Origin: Streptomyces avidinii | GTDB taxonomy: Bacteria; Actinomycetota; Actinomycetes; Streptomycetales; Streptomycetaceae | Assembly (NCBI RefSeq): GCF_014650695.1 | Contig: NZ_BMVL01000001.1 | Span: 797,075 to 861,074, forward strand | Direction: 5' to 3' | Length of the DNA: 64,000 nucleotides | Shown: piece after piece, positions 35,060-44,497 of the stretch | Layout of the letters: each line of letters opens with the position of its first letter | Position numbering within the stretch: the first letter of the stretch is position 1 | Made by a program: the position numbers and the translations under genes | The notes under the pieces: generated by a model | Seen by the model: only the letters and a program-made list of their open reading frames with translations | The model's database searches: none | Told to the model about the DNA's origin: nothing

Positions 35060-35614
35060 ATGACGAACGACCTGCTCGACCGCAAGCTGGAGCGCGCCTT
35101 CACTCACCTGGACGCGGACGGGAGCGGCGTGATCGACGCCGACGACATCATCGCGCTCGGCTCCCGGCTGCTGACGGCCCTCGCGGAGCCGGCCGCCTCG
35201 CCCAAGGCGGACCTGGTGATGGGCGGGCTGGCCGACTTCTGGCAGGACCTGTTCACCGAGCTGGACATCGACCGGGACGGCAAGGTCACGCCCGAGGAGT
35301 ACAAGCTGGGCATGACCCGCCTGTACGGGCAGGGCGGACCCGCCTACGACCGGTCGTTCCGCCCGATGATGCGGGCGATCCTCACGATCGTCGACACGGA
35401 CGGAGACGGGCGCATCAGCCCGCAGGAGTTCCACCGGGCGCAGGAGGCCTTCGACACGCAGCTGAGCCCGGCCGACACTGAAGCGCTCTTCCGGCGCATC
35501 GACGCGGACGGGGACGGCTCGCTGACGGTCGACGAACTCCTCGACGCGGTACGCGAGTACTACACCGGCACCGACGAGGACGCCCCGGGGAACCTGCTCT
35601 TCGGCGAGTTCTGA
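35060..35614 (+). CDS. Four-EF-hand calcium-binding protein
   Basis: A 184-aa sarcoplasmic/calerythrin-like protein with four canonical EF-hand loops: DADGSGVIDADD (about residue 18), DIDRDGKVTPEE (about 73), DTDGDGRISPQE (about 114) and DADGDGSLTVDE (about 149). All four keep the 1, 3, 5 and 12 ligand positions, so each could bind Ca2+. No signal peptide: a cytosolic buffer or sensor. ATG 35060 is preceded by GAAAGG. The 264-bp region upstream is divergent and holds short direct repeats of ACCCGT/ACGCGT near 35003-35035. Confidence 0.9.
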   Translation: MTNDLLDRKLERAFTHLDADGSGVIDADDIIALGSRLLTALAEPAASPKADLVMGGLADFWQDLFTELDIDRDGKVTPEEYKLGMTRLYGQGGPAYDRSFRPMMRAILTIVDTDGDGRISPQEFHRAQEAFDTQLSPADTEALFRRIDADGDGSLTVDELLDAVREYYTGTDEDAPGNLLFGEF

Positions 35615-35665
35615 TCCCGGGGCGTCCTGCGACGGGCGAGCGTGCGCTCGGGCGGCGCGGGCGGC

Positions 35666-38600
35666 TCAGGCCGCGGCGCGCTCGTCCTCGCCGATGAAGG
35701 TGCGCCACAGCTCTGCGTACCGGCCGCCGCGCGCCAGCAGTTCGGCGTGGGTGCCGTCCTCCACGACCCGGCCGCGGTCCATGACCACGACCCGGTCGGC
35801 GCGGGCCGCGGTGGTCAGCCGGTGCGCGACCACCAGGGTGGTGCGCTTGCCCACGAGCCGGTCCGTCGCCTGGTTGACCTGGGCCTCGGTGGCCAGGTCG
35901 AGGGCGGCGGTGGCCTCGTCGAGCAGCAGCACGTCCGGGTCGACGAGCTCGGCCCGGGCCAGGGCGATCAACTGGCGCTGGCCCGCGGAGAGGTTGCGGC
36001 CGCGCTCGGCGACGGTGTGCAGATAGCCGCCGTCGAGGGTGGCGATCATGTCGTGGGCGCCGACCGCGCGGGCGGCTGCCTCCACCTCGGCGTCGCTCGC
36101 GCCCGGGCGCCCGTAGGCGATGGCGTCGCGGACCGTCCCCGGGAAGAGGTAGGCCTCCTGGGGGACGACCCCCAGACGGTGGCGGTACGCCGTGAGCTCC
36201 AGCTCCCGCAGGTCGGCGCCGTCGGCGGTGACCCGGCCGGAGGTCGGGTCGTAGAACCGGGCCACCATCTTGACCAGCGTGGACTTGCCTGCTCCGGTCT
36301 CGCCGACGAAGGCGACGGTCTGCCCGGCGGGTATCCGCAGGTCGATGCCGGCCAGCGCCTCCCCCTTCTCGCCCCGCTCCTCGGCCGTCCCGTACTGGAA
36401 GCGGACGTTCTCGAAGGCGATCTCGCCGACCGGCTGCTGCGGTGCGTGCGGCCGCTCGGGCAGCGGGGTGGTGGTCGGCTCGCGCAGCAGCCCCTGGATG
36501 CGGCCGAGGGCCACCGTGGCCTGCTGGTAGCCGTCGAATACCTGGGAGAGCTGCTGGACGGGCGCGAAGAACAGGTCGATGTAGAGCAGGTACGCGACGA
36601 GCGCGCCGGTGGTGAGCGTCCCGGCCTCCACCCGGCCCGCGCCGACGATCAGCACGGCGGCCGCGGCGCCCGAGGACAGCAGCTGCACGAAGGGGAAGTA
36701 GACGGATATCAGCCACTGGCCGCGGACCCGGGCCTCGCGGTACGAGTGGCTGCGCTCGGCGAACCGCTTGGCGCCGGAGCCCTCGCGGCGGAAGGCCTGG
36801 ACGATGCGCAGACCCGAGACGGACTCCTGGAGGTCGGCGTTGACCAGGCTGACCCGGTCGCGGGCGAGCTCGTAGGCCGCGACGGACCTGCGGCGGAACA
36901 CGAAGGTGGCGACGACCAGGACCGGAAGGGTCGCGAAGACGATCAGCGCGAGCTCGACGTCCAGGACGAGCAGGGCGACCAGGATGCCGAAGAAGGTGAA
37001 CACGGAGACCACGGCGGTGACCAGACCGGTCTGCAGGAACGAGCTCAGCGAGTCCACGTCGGTGGTCATCCGGGTCATGATCTTGCCGGTCAGCTCGCGC
37101 TCGTAGTAGTCGAGGCCGAGGCGCTGGAGCTGGGCGAAGATCTTGACGCGGAGGGCGTACAGCACGCGCTCGCCGGTACGGCCCGTCATCCGGGTCTCGG
37201 CGAACTGCGCGGCCCACTGCGCGACGACGACCGCGAGGGCGAGCCCGGCGGCCACCCAGACGGCGCCGAGCACGGCCTGTTCCACGCCCTGGTCGATCCC
37301 GTGCCGGATCAGGATCGGCAGCAGCAGTCCGGCTCCCGCGTCCGCGGCGACGAGGCCGAGGCTGATGGCGAGCGGCGCCCAGAACCCGCGGAGCAGGCGG
37401 CGCAGGCCGTAGCTCTCCTCGGCAGCCGCGGCGCGGGTCTCGTCCACCTCGGGCAGGTCGTCTGCGGGCGGCAGCGCGGCCACCTGTGCGAGCAGTTCGG
37501 GGGTGGCGGGCATACCGGCGACGGCCCCGGCCATGGACGGCCCGGGTCCCGGCGCGCCGCTCCCGGCGGCGGGAGCGGCGCCGGGCAGGGCGGCGGCACC
37601 CTCGGCGTCGTCCTGGCGGCGCCAGAGCTCGGGGGTGACCCCGCCGGCGACCCTGCGCTTGGCGTTGACGGGCTCGGAGTCGATCTCGGCCTCGAGCTCG
37701 ATGCCGCGTTCGAGGTCACGGTCGAGCTCGCGCTCGAACTCGGTCATCACGCGGGTGTCCGGGGTGCGCGGGGAGCCGGCGCCGAGCGCCTCGGGGTCGG
37801 TGAGCAGCCTGCGGTAGAGCGCCGAGCGGCCCTCCAGCTGCTCGTGCGTCCCGATGTCGGCGAGCCGTCCGCGGTCGAGTACGGCGATCCGGTCGGCCAG
37901 CGCGAGCGTGGAGCGGCGGTGTGCGATCAGCAGGGTGGTCCGGCCGGCCATGACGGAGCGCAGGGCCTCGTGGATCTCGTGCTCGACGCGGGCGTCCACG
38001 GCGGAGGTGGCATCGTCGAGGAGCAGCAGCCTGGGGTCGGTGAGGATGGCCCGGGCCAGGGCGATGCGCTGGCGCTGGCCGCCGGAGAGGGTGAGCCCCT
38101 GCTCGCCGACCTTGGTGTCGTACCCGGCGGGCAGCGCCCGGACGAACCCGTCGGCCTGGGCGGCGCGGGCGGCGGCCTCGATCTGCTCCTCGGTGGCGCC
38201 GGGGTGCCCGTAGGCGATGTTCGCGCGGATGGTGTCGGAGAAGAGGAAGGAGTCCTCGGGGACGAGGCCTATCGCGCCGCGCAGGGAGTCGTAGGTCAGC
38301 TCGCGGACGTCGTGGCCGCCGACGCGGACCGCGCCGCCGTCGGCGTCGTAGAACCGGGGCAGCAGGAGCGCGACCGTGGACTTGCCGCTGCCGGAGGACC
38401 CGACGACGGCGACGGTCTCCCCCTCCGCCACGCTGAGCGAGAACCCGTCGAGGACGGGCCGCTCGGGGTCGTAGCCGAAGCGGACGTCGTCGAACTCGAC
38501 GGTGGCGGGCGCGTCGGCGGGCAGTTCGTGGGTGCCTTCGCGGATCTCGGGCTCGGTGTCGATGAGCTCGAACACGCGCTCCGCACCGGCCCGGGCCTGC

Positions 38601-39526
38601 TGGCCGACGGTGAGGACCATGGCGAGCATGCGGACGGGTCCGACGAGCTGGGCGAGGTAGGTGGAGAAGGCGACGAAGGTGCCGAGGGTGACCTGGCCGT
38701 TGGTGGCCATCCAGCCGCCGAGGGCCAGCATGGCGACCTGGGCGAGCGCGGGCACGGCCTGGAGGGCGGGCGTGTAGCGCGAGTTGAGCCGGATGGTCCG
38801 CATCCGCCCGGCGAACAGCCGGCGGCCCGCCTCGCGGAGCTTGCCGGTCTCCTGCTCCTCCTGGCCGAAGCCCTTGACGACGCGGACGCCGGTGACGGCG
38901 CCGTCGACGACGGTCGCGACGGCGGCGGCCTGGCCCTGGGCCCACCAGGTGGCGGGGAAGAGCTTCTTGCGGCTGCGCTTGGCTATGAACCACAGGGCGG
39001 GTGCCATGAGCAGGGCGACGAGGGTCAGCAGCGGCGAGAGCCAGAGCATGATCCCGAGGGACATCCCGAAGAGCAGGAAGTTCCCGATCGTCATGGGCAG
39101 CATGAAGAGCAGGCCCTGGATCAGCTGGAGGTCACTGGTGGCGCGGCCGATGACCTGACCGGTGTTCAGCTCGTCCTGCCGCCGCCCGTCGAGGCGGGCG
39201 ATCGTGGTGTACATGTCGGTGCGCAGGTCGTGCTGCACGTCGAGGGCGAGCCGCCCGCCGTAGTACCTGCGTATGTAGGTCAGCACGTACACGAGCAGGG
39301 CCGCGGCTATGAGCATGCCGGCCCAGGGCGCCATGGACCTGGTCCCGTCCCCGATCACGTCATCGATGATCACCTTGGTGACCAGCGGGACGACCGACAT
39401 GACGGCCATGCCGGCCAGGGAGGAGCCGAGCGCGAGCAGCACATTGGTCCTGTACCGCCAGGTGTAGGCCGCCAGCCGCCTGCCCCAGCCCTGTTTTTCC
39501 CCCGCCGCTGTCTCTGCCGCCGCCAC
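35666..39526 (-). CDS. Single-chain double ABC exporter with one degenerate ATP site
   Basis: A 1286-aa fusion of two half-exporters, TMD-NBD-TMD-NBD. NBD1 has Walker A GSSGSGKST (about residue 376), signature LSGGQRQRI, but Asp505 for the catalytic Glu (LLLLDDATSA) and Glu in the Q-loop (VPEDSFLF). NBD2 has Walker A GETGAGKST (about 1075), Q-loop VPQEAYLF and Glu1204 (LLLDEATAALD), but a variant signature LSAGQRQLI. Pairing of domains therefore gives one canonical and one degenerate site, as in heterodimeric TmrAB/BmrCD-type exporters. A 100-aa acidic, Ala/Pro-rich linker joins the halves. GTG 39526 has GGGGAGG six bases upstream; an in-frame ATG at 39589 is the alternative. Substrate unknown, multidrug or lipid likely. 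Confidence 0.92.
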   Translation of the reverse strand: MAAAETAAGEKQGWGRRLAAYTWRYRTNVLLALGSSLAGMAVMSVVPLVTKVIIDDVIGDGTRSMAPWAGMLIAAALLVYVLTYIRRYYGGRLALDVQHDLRTDMYTTIARLDGRRQDELNTGQVIGRATSDLQLIQGLLFMLPMTIGNFLLFGMSLGIMLWLSPLLTLVALLMAPALWFIAKRSRKKLFPATWWAQGQAAAVATVVDGAVTGVRVVKGFGQEEQETGKLREAGRRLFAGRMRTIRLNSRYTPALQAVPALAQVAMLALGGWMATNGQVTLGTFVAFSTYLAQLVGPVRMLAMVLTVGQQARAGAERVFELIDTEPEIREGTHELPADAPATVEFDDVRFGYDPERPVLDGFSLSVAEGETVAVVGSSGSGKSTVALLLPRFYDADGGAVRVGGHDVRELTYDSLRGAIGLVPEDSFLFSDTIRANIAYGHPGATEEQIEAAARAAQADGFVRALPAGYDTKVGEQGLTLSGGQRQRIALARAILTDPRLLLLDDATSAVDARVEHEIHEALRSVMAGRTTLLIAHRRSTLALADRIAVLDRGRLADIGTHEQLEGRSALYRRLLTDPEALGAGSPRTPDTRVMTEFERELDRDLERGIELEAEIDSEPVNAKRRVAGGVTPELWRRQDDAEGAAALPGAAPAAGSGAPGPGPSMAGAVAGMPATPELLAQVAALPPADDLPEVDETRAAAAEESYGLRRLLRGFWAPLAISLGLVAADAGAGLLLPILIRHGIDQGVEQAVLGAVWVAAGLALAVVVAQWAAQFAETRMTGRTGERVLYALRVKIFAQLQRLGLDYYERELTGKIMTRMTTDVDSLSSFLQTGLVTAVVSVFTFFGILVALLVLDVELALIVFATLPVLVVATFVFRRRSVAAYELARDRVSLVNADLQESVSGLRIVQAFRREGSGAKRFAERSHSYREARVRGQWLISVYFPFVQLLSSGAAAAVLIVGAGRVEAGTLTTGALVAYLLYIDLFFAPVQQLSQVFDGYQQATVALGRIQGLLREPTTTPLPERPHAPQQPVGEIAFENVRFQYGTAEERGEKGEALAGIDLRIPAGQTVAFVGETGAGKSTLVKMVARFYDPTSGRVTADGADLRELELTAYRHRLGVVPQEAYLFPGTVRDAIAYGRPGASDAEVEAAARAVGAHDMIATLDGGYLHTVAERGRNLSAGQRQLIALARAELVDPDVLLLDEATAALDLATEAQVNQATDRLVGKRTTLVVAHRLTTAARADRVVVMDRGRVVEDGTHAELLARGGRYAELWRTFIGEDERAAA

Positions 39527-39643
39527 GTGAGGCCTCCCCGTTCGTCCTGACCTGCCGGAAGCGCCAACGCTCCGACCGGCGGATTTCATCCCGCCGCAAC
39601 AATCGCACTGCCGTACGGCGGCGGCGCGCGGGCCGCGTCCGAC

Positions 39644-39732
39644 CGGGGCGGGGAGGCGGGGGCAGGCGGGGAGGCGGGGAGGCGGGGAGGGGCGAGCAGG
39701 GAAGCGCGGGCGCGGCAGGGAGGCGGCGGGGC
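39644..39732 (+). repeat. G-run tandem repeat with G-quadruplex potential
   Basis: Within the 340-bp gap between the ABC exporter and the next gene, the top strand has many GGGG tracts one to four bases apart, with the unit GGCGGGGA repeated about five times around 39654-39692. It lies about 120 bp upstream of the exporter start, on its template-complement side. No gene is seen in the gap. Confidence 0.7.
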
Positions 39733-39866
39733 GCGAGTGGGCGGTGCCGGCCCCTGTCAAGTCCCGACTTTCCGGATCTGGGCCCGGCGGGCCCCGCTGC
39801 CGATGCTGGAAGCACAGCCGATGCCGACCGCCTACCTCGGCGGCGGGACCGAAGGGATCCAGGGCC

Positions 39867-40094
39867 ATGAGCACTCACGAGCAGCAGCCGACCAGCCACA
39901 GCTTCGTGCAGCGGACCGCCCGCGCCGTCGTCCCCTTCGTCACCGCCTTCTTCATCGCCCTGCTCGCGGCGAAGGTCGTGGGACTGGTGACCGACAACCC
40001 GTGGACCCGGCTGGCGACAGCCGTCGGGGTGGCCGTGATCAGCCTGCTGTTCCACCCCTACGAGGAGGCCGAGGAGCAGGCCGCCGGCTCGTGA
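39867..40094 (+). CDS. Small two-helix membrane protein
   Basis: A 75-aa protein with two hydrophobic helices: VVPFVTAFFIALLAAKVVGL (about residues 23-42) and TRLATAVGVAVISLLF (about 48-63), and an acidic C-terminal tail (EEAEEQAAGS). GGGATCCAGG lies before the ATG at 39867. Codon use fits the genome. Function unknown. It is convergent with the ThDP enzyme gene and only 10 bp from its end. Confidence 0.7.
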   Translation: MSTHEQQPTSHSFVQRTARAVVPFVTAFFIALLAAKVVGLVTDNPWTRLATAVGVAVISLLFHPYEEAEEQAAGS

Positions 40095-40104
40095 CGGTCG
40101 CCTC

Positions 40105-41772
40105 TCACAGGTGCGTCGGGGCGAACATCCTCAGGGTGGCCGGCAGGACCAGGACCGAGGGCCCCGGGGTGGCCAGCGCCTTCCTGAGGTCGGCGGTCAG
40201 CGACTCCGGTGCGGTGGTGGAGGCCGGGACGCCGAAGGACTCCGCCAGGGCCACGAAGTCCGGGCCGGCCAGCTGCGTACCGGTCGTGCAGCCGTACTCG
40301 CGCAGGATGCCGTAGCCGCCGTCGTCCACGATCAGCCAGGTGACGTCGAGGTCGTGCTGCCGGGCCGTGGCCAGCTCCGCGACGGAGTACATCGCGCCGC
40401 CGTCGCCGGAGACCGCCAGGACCGGCGTGTCCGGTTCCGCGACGCACGCGCCGAGGGCCGCCGGGAAGGCGTAGCCGAGGCCGCCCGCGCCCTGGGCCGA
40501 GTGCATGGTGTTGGGGTGCTTCGGGTCGAAGGCGGACCAGGCCCAGTAGGACAGGACCGTCATGTCCCAGAAGGACGGGGAGCGGGCGGGCAGAGCGGTG
40601 CGGATCGAGGTGAGGAGCTGCTGCTCCTGCGCCAGGTCCTGGCCGGCGAGGCGGGCCGCGATGTCCGCGAGGACCAGGCGGACGCGCTCCGGGGCGGTCG
40701 GGTCCGCGCGCTCGGACACCGTCTCCAGCAGGGCCTGCAGCGCCAGGCGGGCGTCCGCGTGGATGCCGAGGCCCGCGTGGTTCGACTCCAGCTTGCCGAG
40801 GTCCGCCTCGATCTGGACGACCCGGCCCGTCGGGAAGAACGTGTGGTAGTTCGACGAGAGCTCGCCGAGGCCCGAGCCGACGACCAGCAGGACGTCCGCG
40901 TCCTCCAGGAAGTCCGTCATGTGGCGGTCCTCCAGCCAGGACTGGAGGGAGAGCGGGTGGGCCCAGGGGAAGGCGCCCTTGCCGCCGAAGGTGGTGACGA
41001 CGGGCGCGTTCAGCCGCTCGGCCAGCTGCTTCAGCTTGCCCGCCGCGTCCGAGCGGACCACCCCGCCGCCCGCGATGATCACGGGTCGGGTGGCGTTCTC
41101 CAGCCAGTGGGCGGCGAGCGCCGTGAGCTCGGGCCGCGGCGCGAGCTCGTGCGGGGTCGCGTCCACACCCGTGACCTGCGGGATGACGGTCTCGGCCTGC
41201 AGCACGTCCGCCGGGATCTCGACGAACACCGGGCCGTGCGGGGCGCTCAGTGCCGACTCCCACGCCTCGGCGATCACGGAGGGGATCTGGGAGGGCGTGC
41301 GGACCGAGTGGACGGACTTCACCACGTCCCGGAAGGAGGCCGACTGGTCCCGCAGCTCGTGCAGGTGCCCGCGCCGCCCGCCGCCCAGGCCCGCCACCGG
41401 GACCTGCGAGGAGATCGCGAGGACCGGCGCAGAGGCGGCCGCCGCCTCCGCCAGGGCCGGCAGCGCCATCAGTGCGCCCGGGCCGGTGGAGAGCAGCAGC
41501 GGCACCGCCTCGCCCGTCATCCGGCCGTAGGCGTCGGCCGCGAAGCCCGCGTTGTTCTCCGTACGCAGTCCCACGAGGCGCAGGTCGGAGCGGCCGACCG
41601 CGTCGAAGAGGGCGAGCGCGTGCTGCCCCGGCAGACCGAAGACGGTGGTCGCGCCGAGGCCGCGGAGCGTTTCCACGACCAGGTCCCCGCCCGTCCGGCC
41701 CGGAGGCGGCGCGAGCGCGGCCGCCTTCTGGGCTTCGGTGGGACGGAGTACCAGGTCGTGGTCGTGCGTCAC
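40105..41772 (-). CDS. ThDP-dependent enzyme, possible 2-ketoarginine decarboxylase
   Basis: A 555-aa acetolactate-synthase-family protein. Pyr domain with catalytic Glu72 (LRTENNAGFAADAYGR), central domain IIAGGGVVRSDAAGKL, and PP domain with VSGDGGAMYSVAELATA and, 28 residues on, VDDGGYGILREYG. It lacks a paired small regulatory subunit, so true acetolactate synthesis is unlikely. Stop of the ureohydrolase and this GTG start are 5 bp apart, so they form one operon. In Pseudomonas, AruI of this family decarboxylates 2-ketoarginine to 4-guanidinobutyraldehyde, whose acid is cut by a ureohydrolase; that pairing is my best functional guess, not proof. Confidence 0.8.
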   Translation of the reverse strand: MTHDHDLVLRPTEAQKAAALAPPPGRTGGDLVVETLRGLGATTVFGLPGQHALALFDAVGRSDLRLVGLRTENNAGFAADAYGRMTGEAVPLLLSTGPGALMALPALAEAAAASAPVLAISSQVPVAGLGGGRRGHLHELRDQSASFRDVVKSVHSVRTPSQIPSVIAEAWESALSAPHGPVFVEIPADVLQAETVIPQVTGVDATPHELAPRPELTALAAHWLENATRPVIIAGGGVVRSDAAGKLKQLAERLNAPVVTTFGGKGAFPWAHPLSLQSWLEDRHMTDFLEDADVLLVVGSGLGELSSNYHTFFPTGRVVQIEADLGKLESNHAGLGIHADARLALQALLETVSERADPTAPERVRLVLADIAARLAGQDLAQEQQLLTSIRTALPARSPSFWDMTVLSYWAWSAFDPKHPNTMHSAQGAGGLGYAFPAALGACVAEPDTPVLAVSGDGGAMYSVAELATARQHDLDVTWLIVDDGGYGILREYGCTTGTQLAGPDFVALAESFGVPASTTAPESLTADLRKALATPGPSVLVLPATLRMFAPTHL

Positions 41773-41777
41773 TTCGC

Positions 41778-42740
41778 TTACTTGCCCTTCGCCTGCGCGA
41801 TCTGTCGCGACATGATCGTGGTCAGCTCGTACGCGGTGTGCGAGGCCGCGACCGAGGTGATCTCGGCGTGATCGTACGCCGGGGCGACCTCGACGACATC
41901 GGCGGAAACGAGGTTGCAGGAGGACAGGCCGCGGATGATCTCCAGCAGCTCGCGGGAGGTCATGCCGCCCGCCTCCGGGGTGCCGGTGCCGGGCGCGTGC
42001 GCCGGGTCGAGCACGTCGATGTCGATGGAGATGTACAGCGGGCGGTCGCCGATGCGCTGGCGCAGCTGGTCGGCGACCTCGTCGGCGCCGCGGCGGTAGA
42101 CGTCGGCCGAGGTGACGATGCCGAAGCCCATCTTGGCGTCGTCGTCCAGGTCCTGCTTGCCGTACAGCGGGCCGCGGGTACCGACGTGGGAGAGCGCCTC
42201 GGTGTCGAGGATGCCTTCCTCCACCGCGCGGCGGAACGGGGTGCCGTGGGTGTACTCGGCGCCGAAGTACGTGTCCCAGGTGTCCAGGTGGGCGTCGAAG
42301 TGGAGGAGCGCGACCGGGCCGTGCTTCTTCGCGACCGAGCGGAGCAGCGGGAGGGCGATGGTGTGGTCGCCGCCCAGGGTCATCAGGCGGGAGCCGGCGC
42401 CGAGCAGCTCGTCGGCGGCGGCCTCGACCGTCTCGACGGCCTCGTTGATGTTGAAGGGGTTCACGGCGATGTCACCGGCGTCGGCGACCTGCGCGAGCGC
42501 GAAGGGGGAGGCGTCCTGGGCCGGGTTGTACGGGCGCAGCAGGCGGGAGGCCTCGCGGATCGCGTTGCCGCCGAAGCGGGCGCCGGGGCGGTAGGACACG
42601 CCGGAGTCGAAGGGCACGCCGACGACGGCGACGTCGGCGGAGCCGACCTCGTCGAGGCGGGGCAGGCGGGCGAAGGTCGCCGGGCCCGCGTACCGCGGGA
42701 TGCGGGAGGAATCGACGGGTCCGCGCGGCTGCGTGCTCAT
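41778..42740 (-). CDS. speB: Ureohydrolase (agmatinase / guanidinobutyrase type)
   Basis: A 320-aa arginase-family hydrolase releasing urea from a guanidino compound. Binuclear Mn motifs are all present: [19 protein letters not shown] and [22 protein letters not shown]. Length fits agmatinase and guanidinobutyrase alike, and the two are hard to tell apart from sequence; the ThDP partner gene makes a 4-guanidinobutyrate substrate plausible. ATG 42740 follows AAAGAGG; upstream open frame is not used. Divergent from the PucR gene, its likely regulator, across 116 bp. Confidence 0.88.
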   Translation of the reverse strand: MSTQPRGPVDSSRIPRYAGPATFARLPRLDEVGSADVAVVGVPFDSGVSYRPGARFGGNAIREASRLLRPYNPAQDASPFALAQVADAGDIAVNPFNINEAVETVEAAADELLGAGSRLMTLGGDHTIALPLLRSVAKKHGPVALLHFDAHLDTWDTYFGAEYTHGTPFRRAVEEGILDTEALSHVGTRGPLYGKQDLDDDAKMGFGIVTSADVYRRGADEVADQLRQRIGDRPLYISIDIDVLDPAHAPGTGTPEAGGMTSRELLEIIRGLSSCNLVSADVVEVAPAYDHAEITSVAASHTAYELTTIMSRQIAQAKGK

Positions 42741-42856
42741 GGCTGTGCCTCTTTCTCTGGCCTGACGTGTGCGGTCCTTCGAGCGTAAGCGCGCCGCCCG
42801 GAGGTGGGGAGTGTACGTTTCATCCATCTGGCACAGCTCATATGTACGGAGTATCC

Positions 42857-44497
42857 ATGCCTGCCCTTCCCGGCGACCCGCAACCCGGCATCGGCTCGAC
42901 GGCGGGCTCAGCCCCCGCGGAAGGGCCTGCGGGGCCTGCGGGGCCCCCGGCGGGAGCCGCGCCCGGAGCTCCCGCCGGGGAACCGATGACGCCGCCCGTG
43001 CTGCTCGGTGGGCTGCTCGGTGAGCGGGCGCTCGGGCTGCGGCATCTCGCGGGGCCGCGGGCGGCGGAGGTGCACGGGGTGCACGCCTCCGAGATGGCGG
43101 ACCCGTCCCCGTACCTGCTGGGCGGCGAGCTGCTGCTGACGGCCGGGGCTGCGCTGACGCAGGCCGGAGCGGCTGCCTACGTCGGCCGGCTCGCCCGCGC
43201 CGGGGCCGCCGCGCTCGGCTTCGGCGTGACCCCGGTGCACGAGGTGGTCCCGCCCGGCCTGGCCGAGGCGTGCGAGCAGCACGGCCTACCGCTCGTCGAG
43301 GTCCCGCCGGGTACCCCCTTCACCGCGGTCGCCCGTACCGTCGGGCGGCTGATGGCGGAGGCCCGTACGCGCGAACTGCGCCGGGTCGCCGAGGCCCAGC
43401 AGGCCCTGGCTGCGGCCGCCGCCCGCCCGGACCCGGTCCCGGCGGTGCTGTCGCGGCTGGCGGCGAGCCTGAGCGGCTGGGCCGCCCTGCTCACTCCGGA
43501 GGGAGTGGCCGGGACGACCGGTGCCCCCGGAACCGCCCGGGGCGCCCTCGCCGGCGGCACCGCTCCCGGTACGGACGCGCTCGAGGCAGTGGACACCCTG
43601 GCCCGCCGCGTGGCCCCGGGGTCCGCCGCCACCGCCACCGACGCCGTCGGCGCCACGAGCCTGGCCGCGTACGCCGTGGGCGGGGGCCGGGTGCTGGCCC
43701 TGGCCACCGGGGTCCGGACCCCGGGCGACCACACCATCGCCTCCATCGCCGCCGTGCTGCTGACCCTGCTCACCGCCGAGCGGCCCGCCGGCGCGGAGGC
43801 CGCGGCCCTGACCCGGCTGCTGCTCGACGGGGATCCGGCCGCGGCCCTGACGGCCGGGCCCTGGTACGCCGTGCACGCCCGCGGGGCCGGGGATCCACAG
43901 GCCCTCGCGGCCGCGCTGGGCACCGTACTGCTCGACCCGCACGAGGACTCCGCACGGCTGCTCACCGACCGGGACCCCGCCCCTCAGCCCGGCTGGCGGC
44001 TGGGGGTGAGCGCCCCGGCCGCGCCGTCCGCCCTGGTCACGGCCGACGCCCAGGCCGAGCGCGCCCTGGGGCGTGCGGAGGCGGCCCGGACCCCGCTGGC
44101 CCGCCACACCGAGCCGGGCCTCGCGGGCCTGGTCGGCGAGGCCGAGGCCCGCGCGCACGCCGAGGCCCTGCTGCGGCCGCTCTCCCCCGCCCTGAGGGAG
44201 ACCCTGCGCGGCTGGCTGGCCCACCACGGCAACTGGGACCGCACGGCCGCCGCCCTCGGCGTCCACCGCAACACCGTCCGGCAACGCGTCACCCGCGCCG
44301 CCGAACTGCTGGACCGGAGCCTGGACGACCCGGACGTCCGGATGGAGCTGTGGTTCGCGCTGCGGGTCGCCGAGCACCGCCCCGCTGAGCCGGGACAACC
44401 GCCCCGCTCAGCCGGGACAACCGCCTCGCTCAGCCGGGATGGTCGTCCGGCGGCCGGAAGGAGGAGAGCATCTCCAGGAAGCGGGCGGATCCGGTGA
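42857..44497 (+). CDS. PucR family transcriptional regulator
   Basis: A 546-aa PucR protein. An N-terminal Pro/Gly/Ala-rich stretch is followed by the PucR domain ([14 protein letters not shown] to [10 protein letters not shown], about residues 55-165) and a C-terminal Fis-like HTH ([20 protein letters not shown], then [16 protein letters not shown]). PucR proteins commonly regulate purine, GABA or amino-acid breakdown, in keeping with the divergent ureohydrolase/ThDP operon. ATG 42857 follows CGGAG. Beyond [12 protein letters not shown] the last 38 residues are a low-complexity tail encoded by 22-bp tandem repeats and overlapping the next gene by 68 bp. Confidence 0.88.
   Translation: MPALPGDPQPGIGSTAGSAPAEGPAGPAGPPAGAAPGAPAGEPMTPPVLLGGLLGERALGLRHLAGPRAAEVHGVHASEMADPSPYLLGGELLLTAGAALTQAGAAAYVGRLARAGAAALGFGVTPVHEVVPPGLAEACEQHGLPLVEVPPGTPFTAVARTVGRLMAEARTRELRRVAEAQQALAAAAARPDPVPAVLSRLAASLSGWAALLTPEGVAGTTGAPGTARGALAGGTAPGTDALEAVDTLARRVAPGSAATATDAVGATSLAAYAVGGGRVLALATGVRTPGDHTIASIAAVLLTLLTAERPAGAEAAALTRLLLDGDPAAALTAGPWYAVHARGAGDPQALAAALGTVLLDPHEDSARLLTDRDPAPQPGWRLGVSAPAAPSALVTADAQAERALGRAEAARTPLARHTEPGLAGLVGEAEARAHAEALLRPLSPALRETLRGWLAHHGNWDRTAAALGVHRNTVRQRVTRAAELLDRSLDDPDVRMELWFALRVAEHRPAEPGQPPRSAGTTASLSRDGRPAAGRRRASPGSGRIR
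44384..44441. repeat. 22-bp tandem repeat, about 2.6 copies
   Basis: Units beginning GCTGAGCCGGGACAACCG (44384), GCTCAGCCGGGACAACCG (44406) and GCTCAGCCGGGATGG (44428) repeat at exactly 22 bp. The third unit contains the stop codon of the bottom-strand gene; the first two lie in the PucR C-terminal tail. As 22 is not a multiple of three, each unit is read in a new frame. Confidence 0.85.

Noticed and set aside
35642..39550. 1302-codon top-strand frame opposite the ABC exporter
   Set aside because: Shadow of the exporter gene; the bottom-strand frame contains two full ABC motif sets.
40105..41772. ThDP enzyme as acetolactate synthase large subunit (ilvB)
   Set aside because: No small subunit or ilvC next to it; neighbours are a ureohydrolase and PucR regulator.
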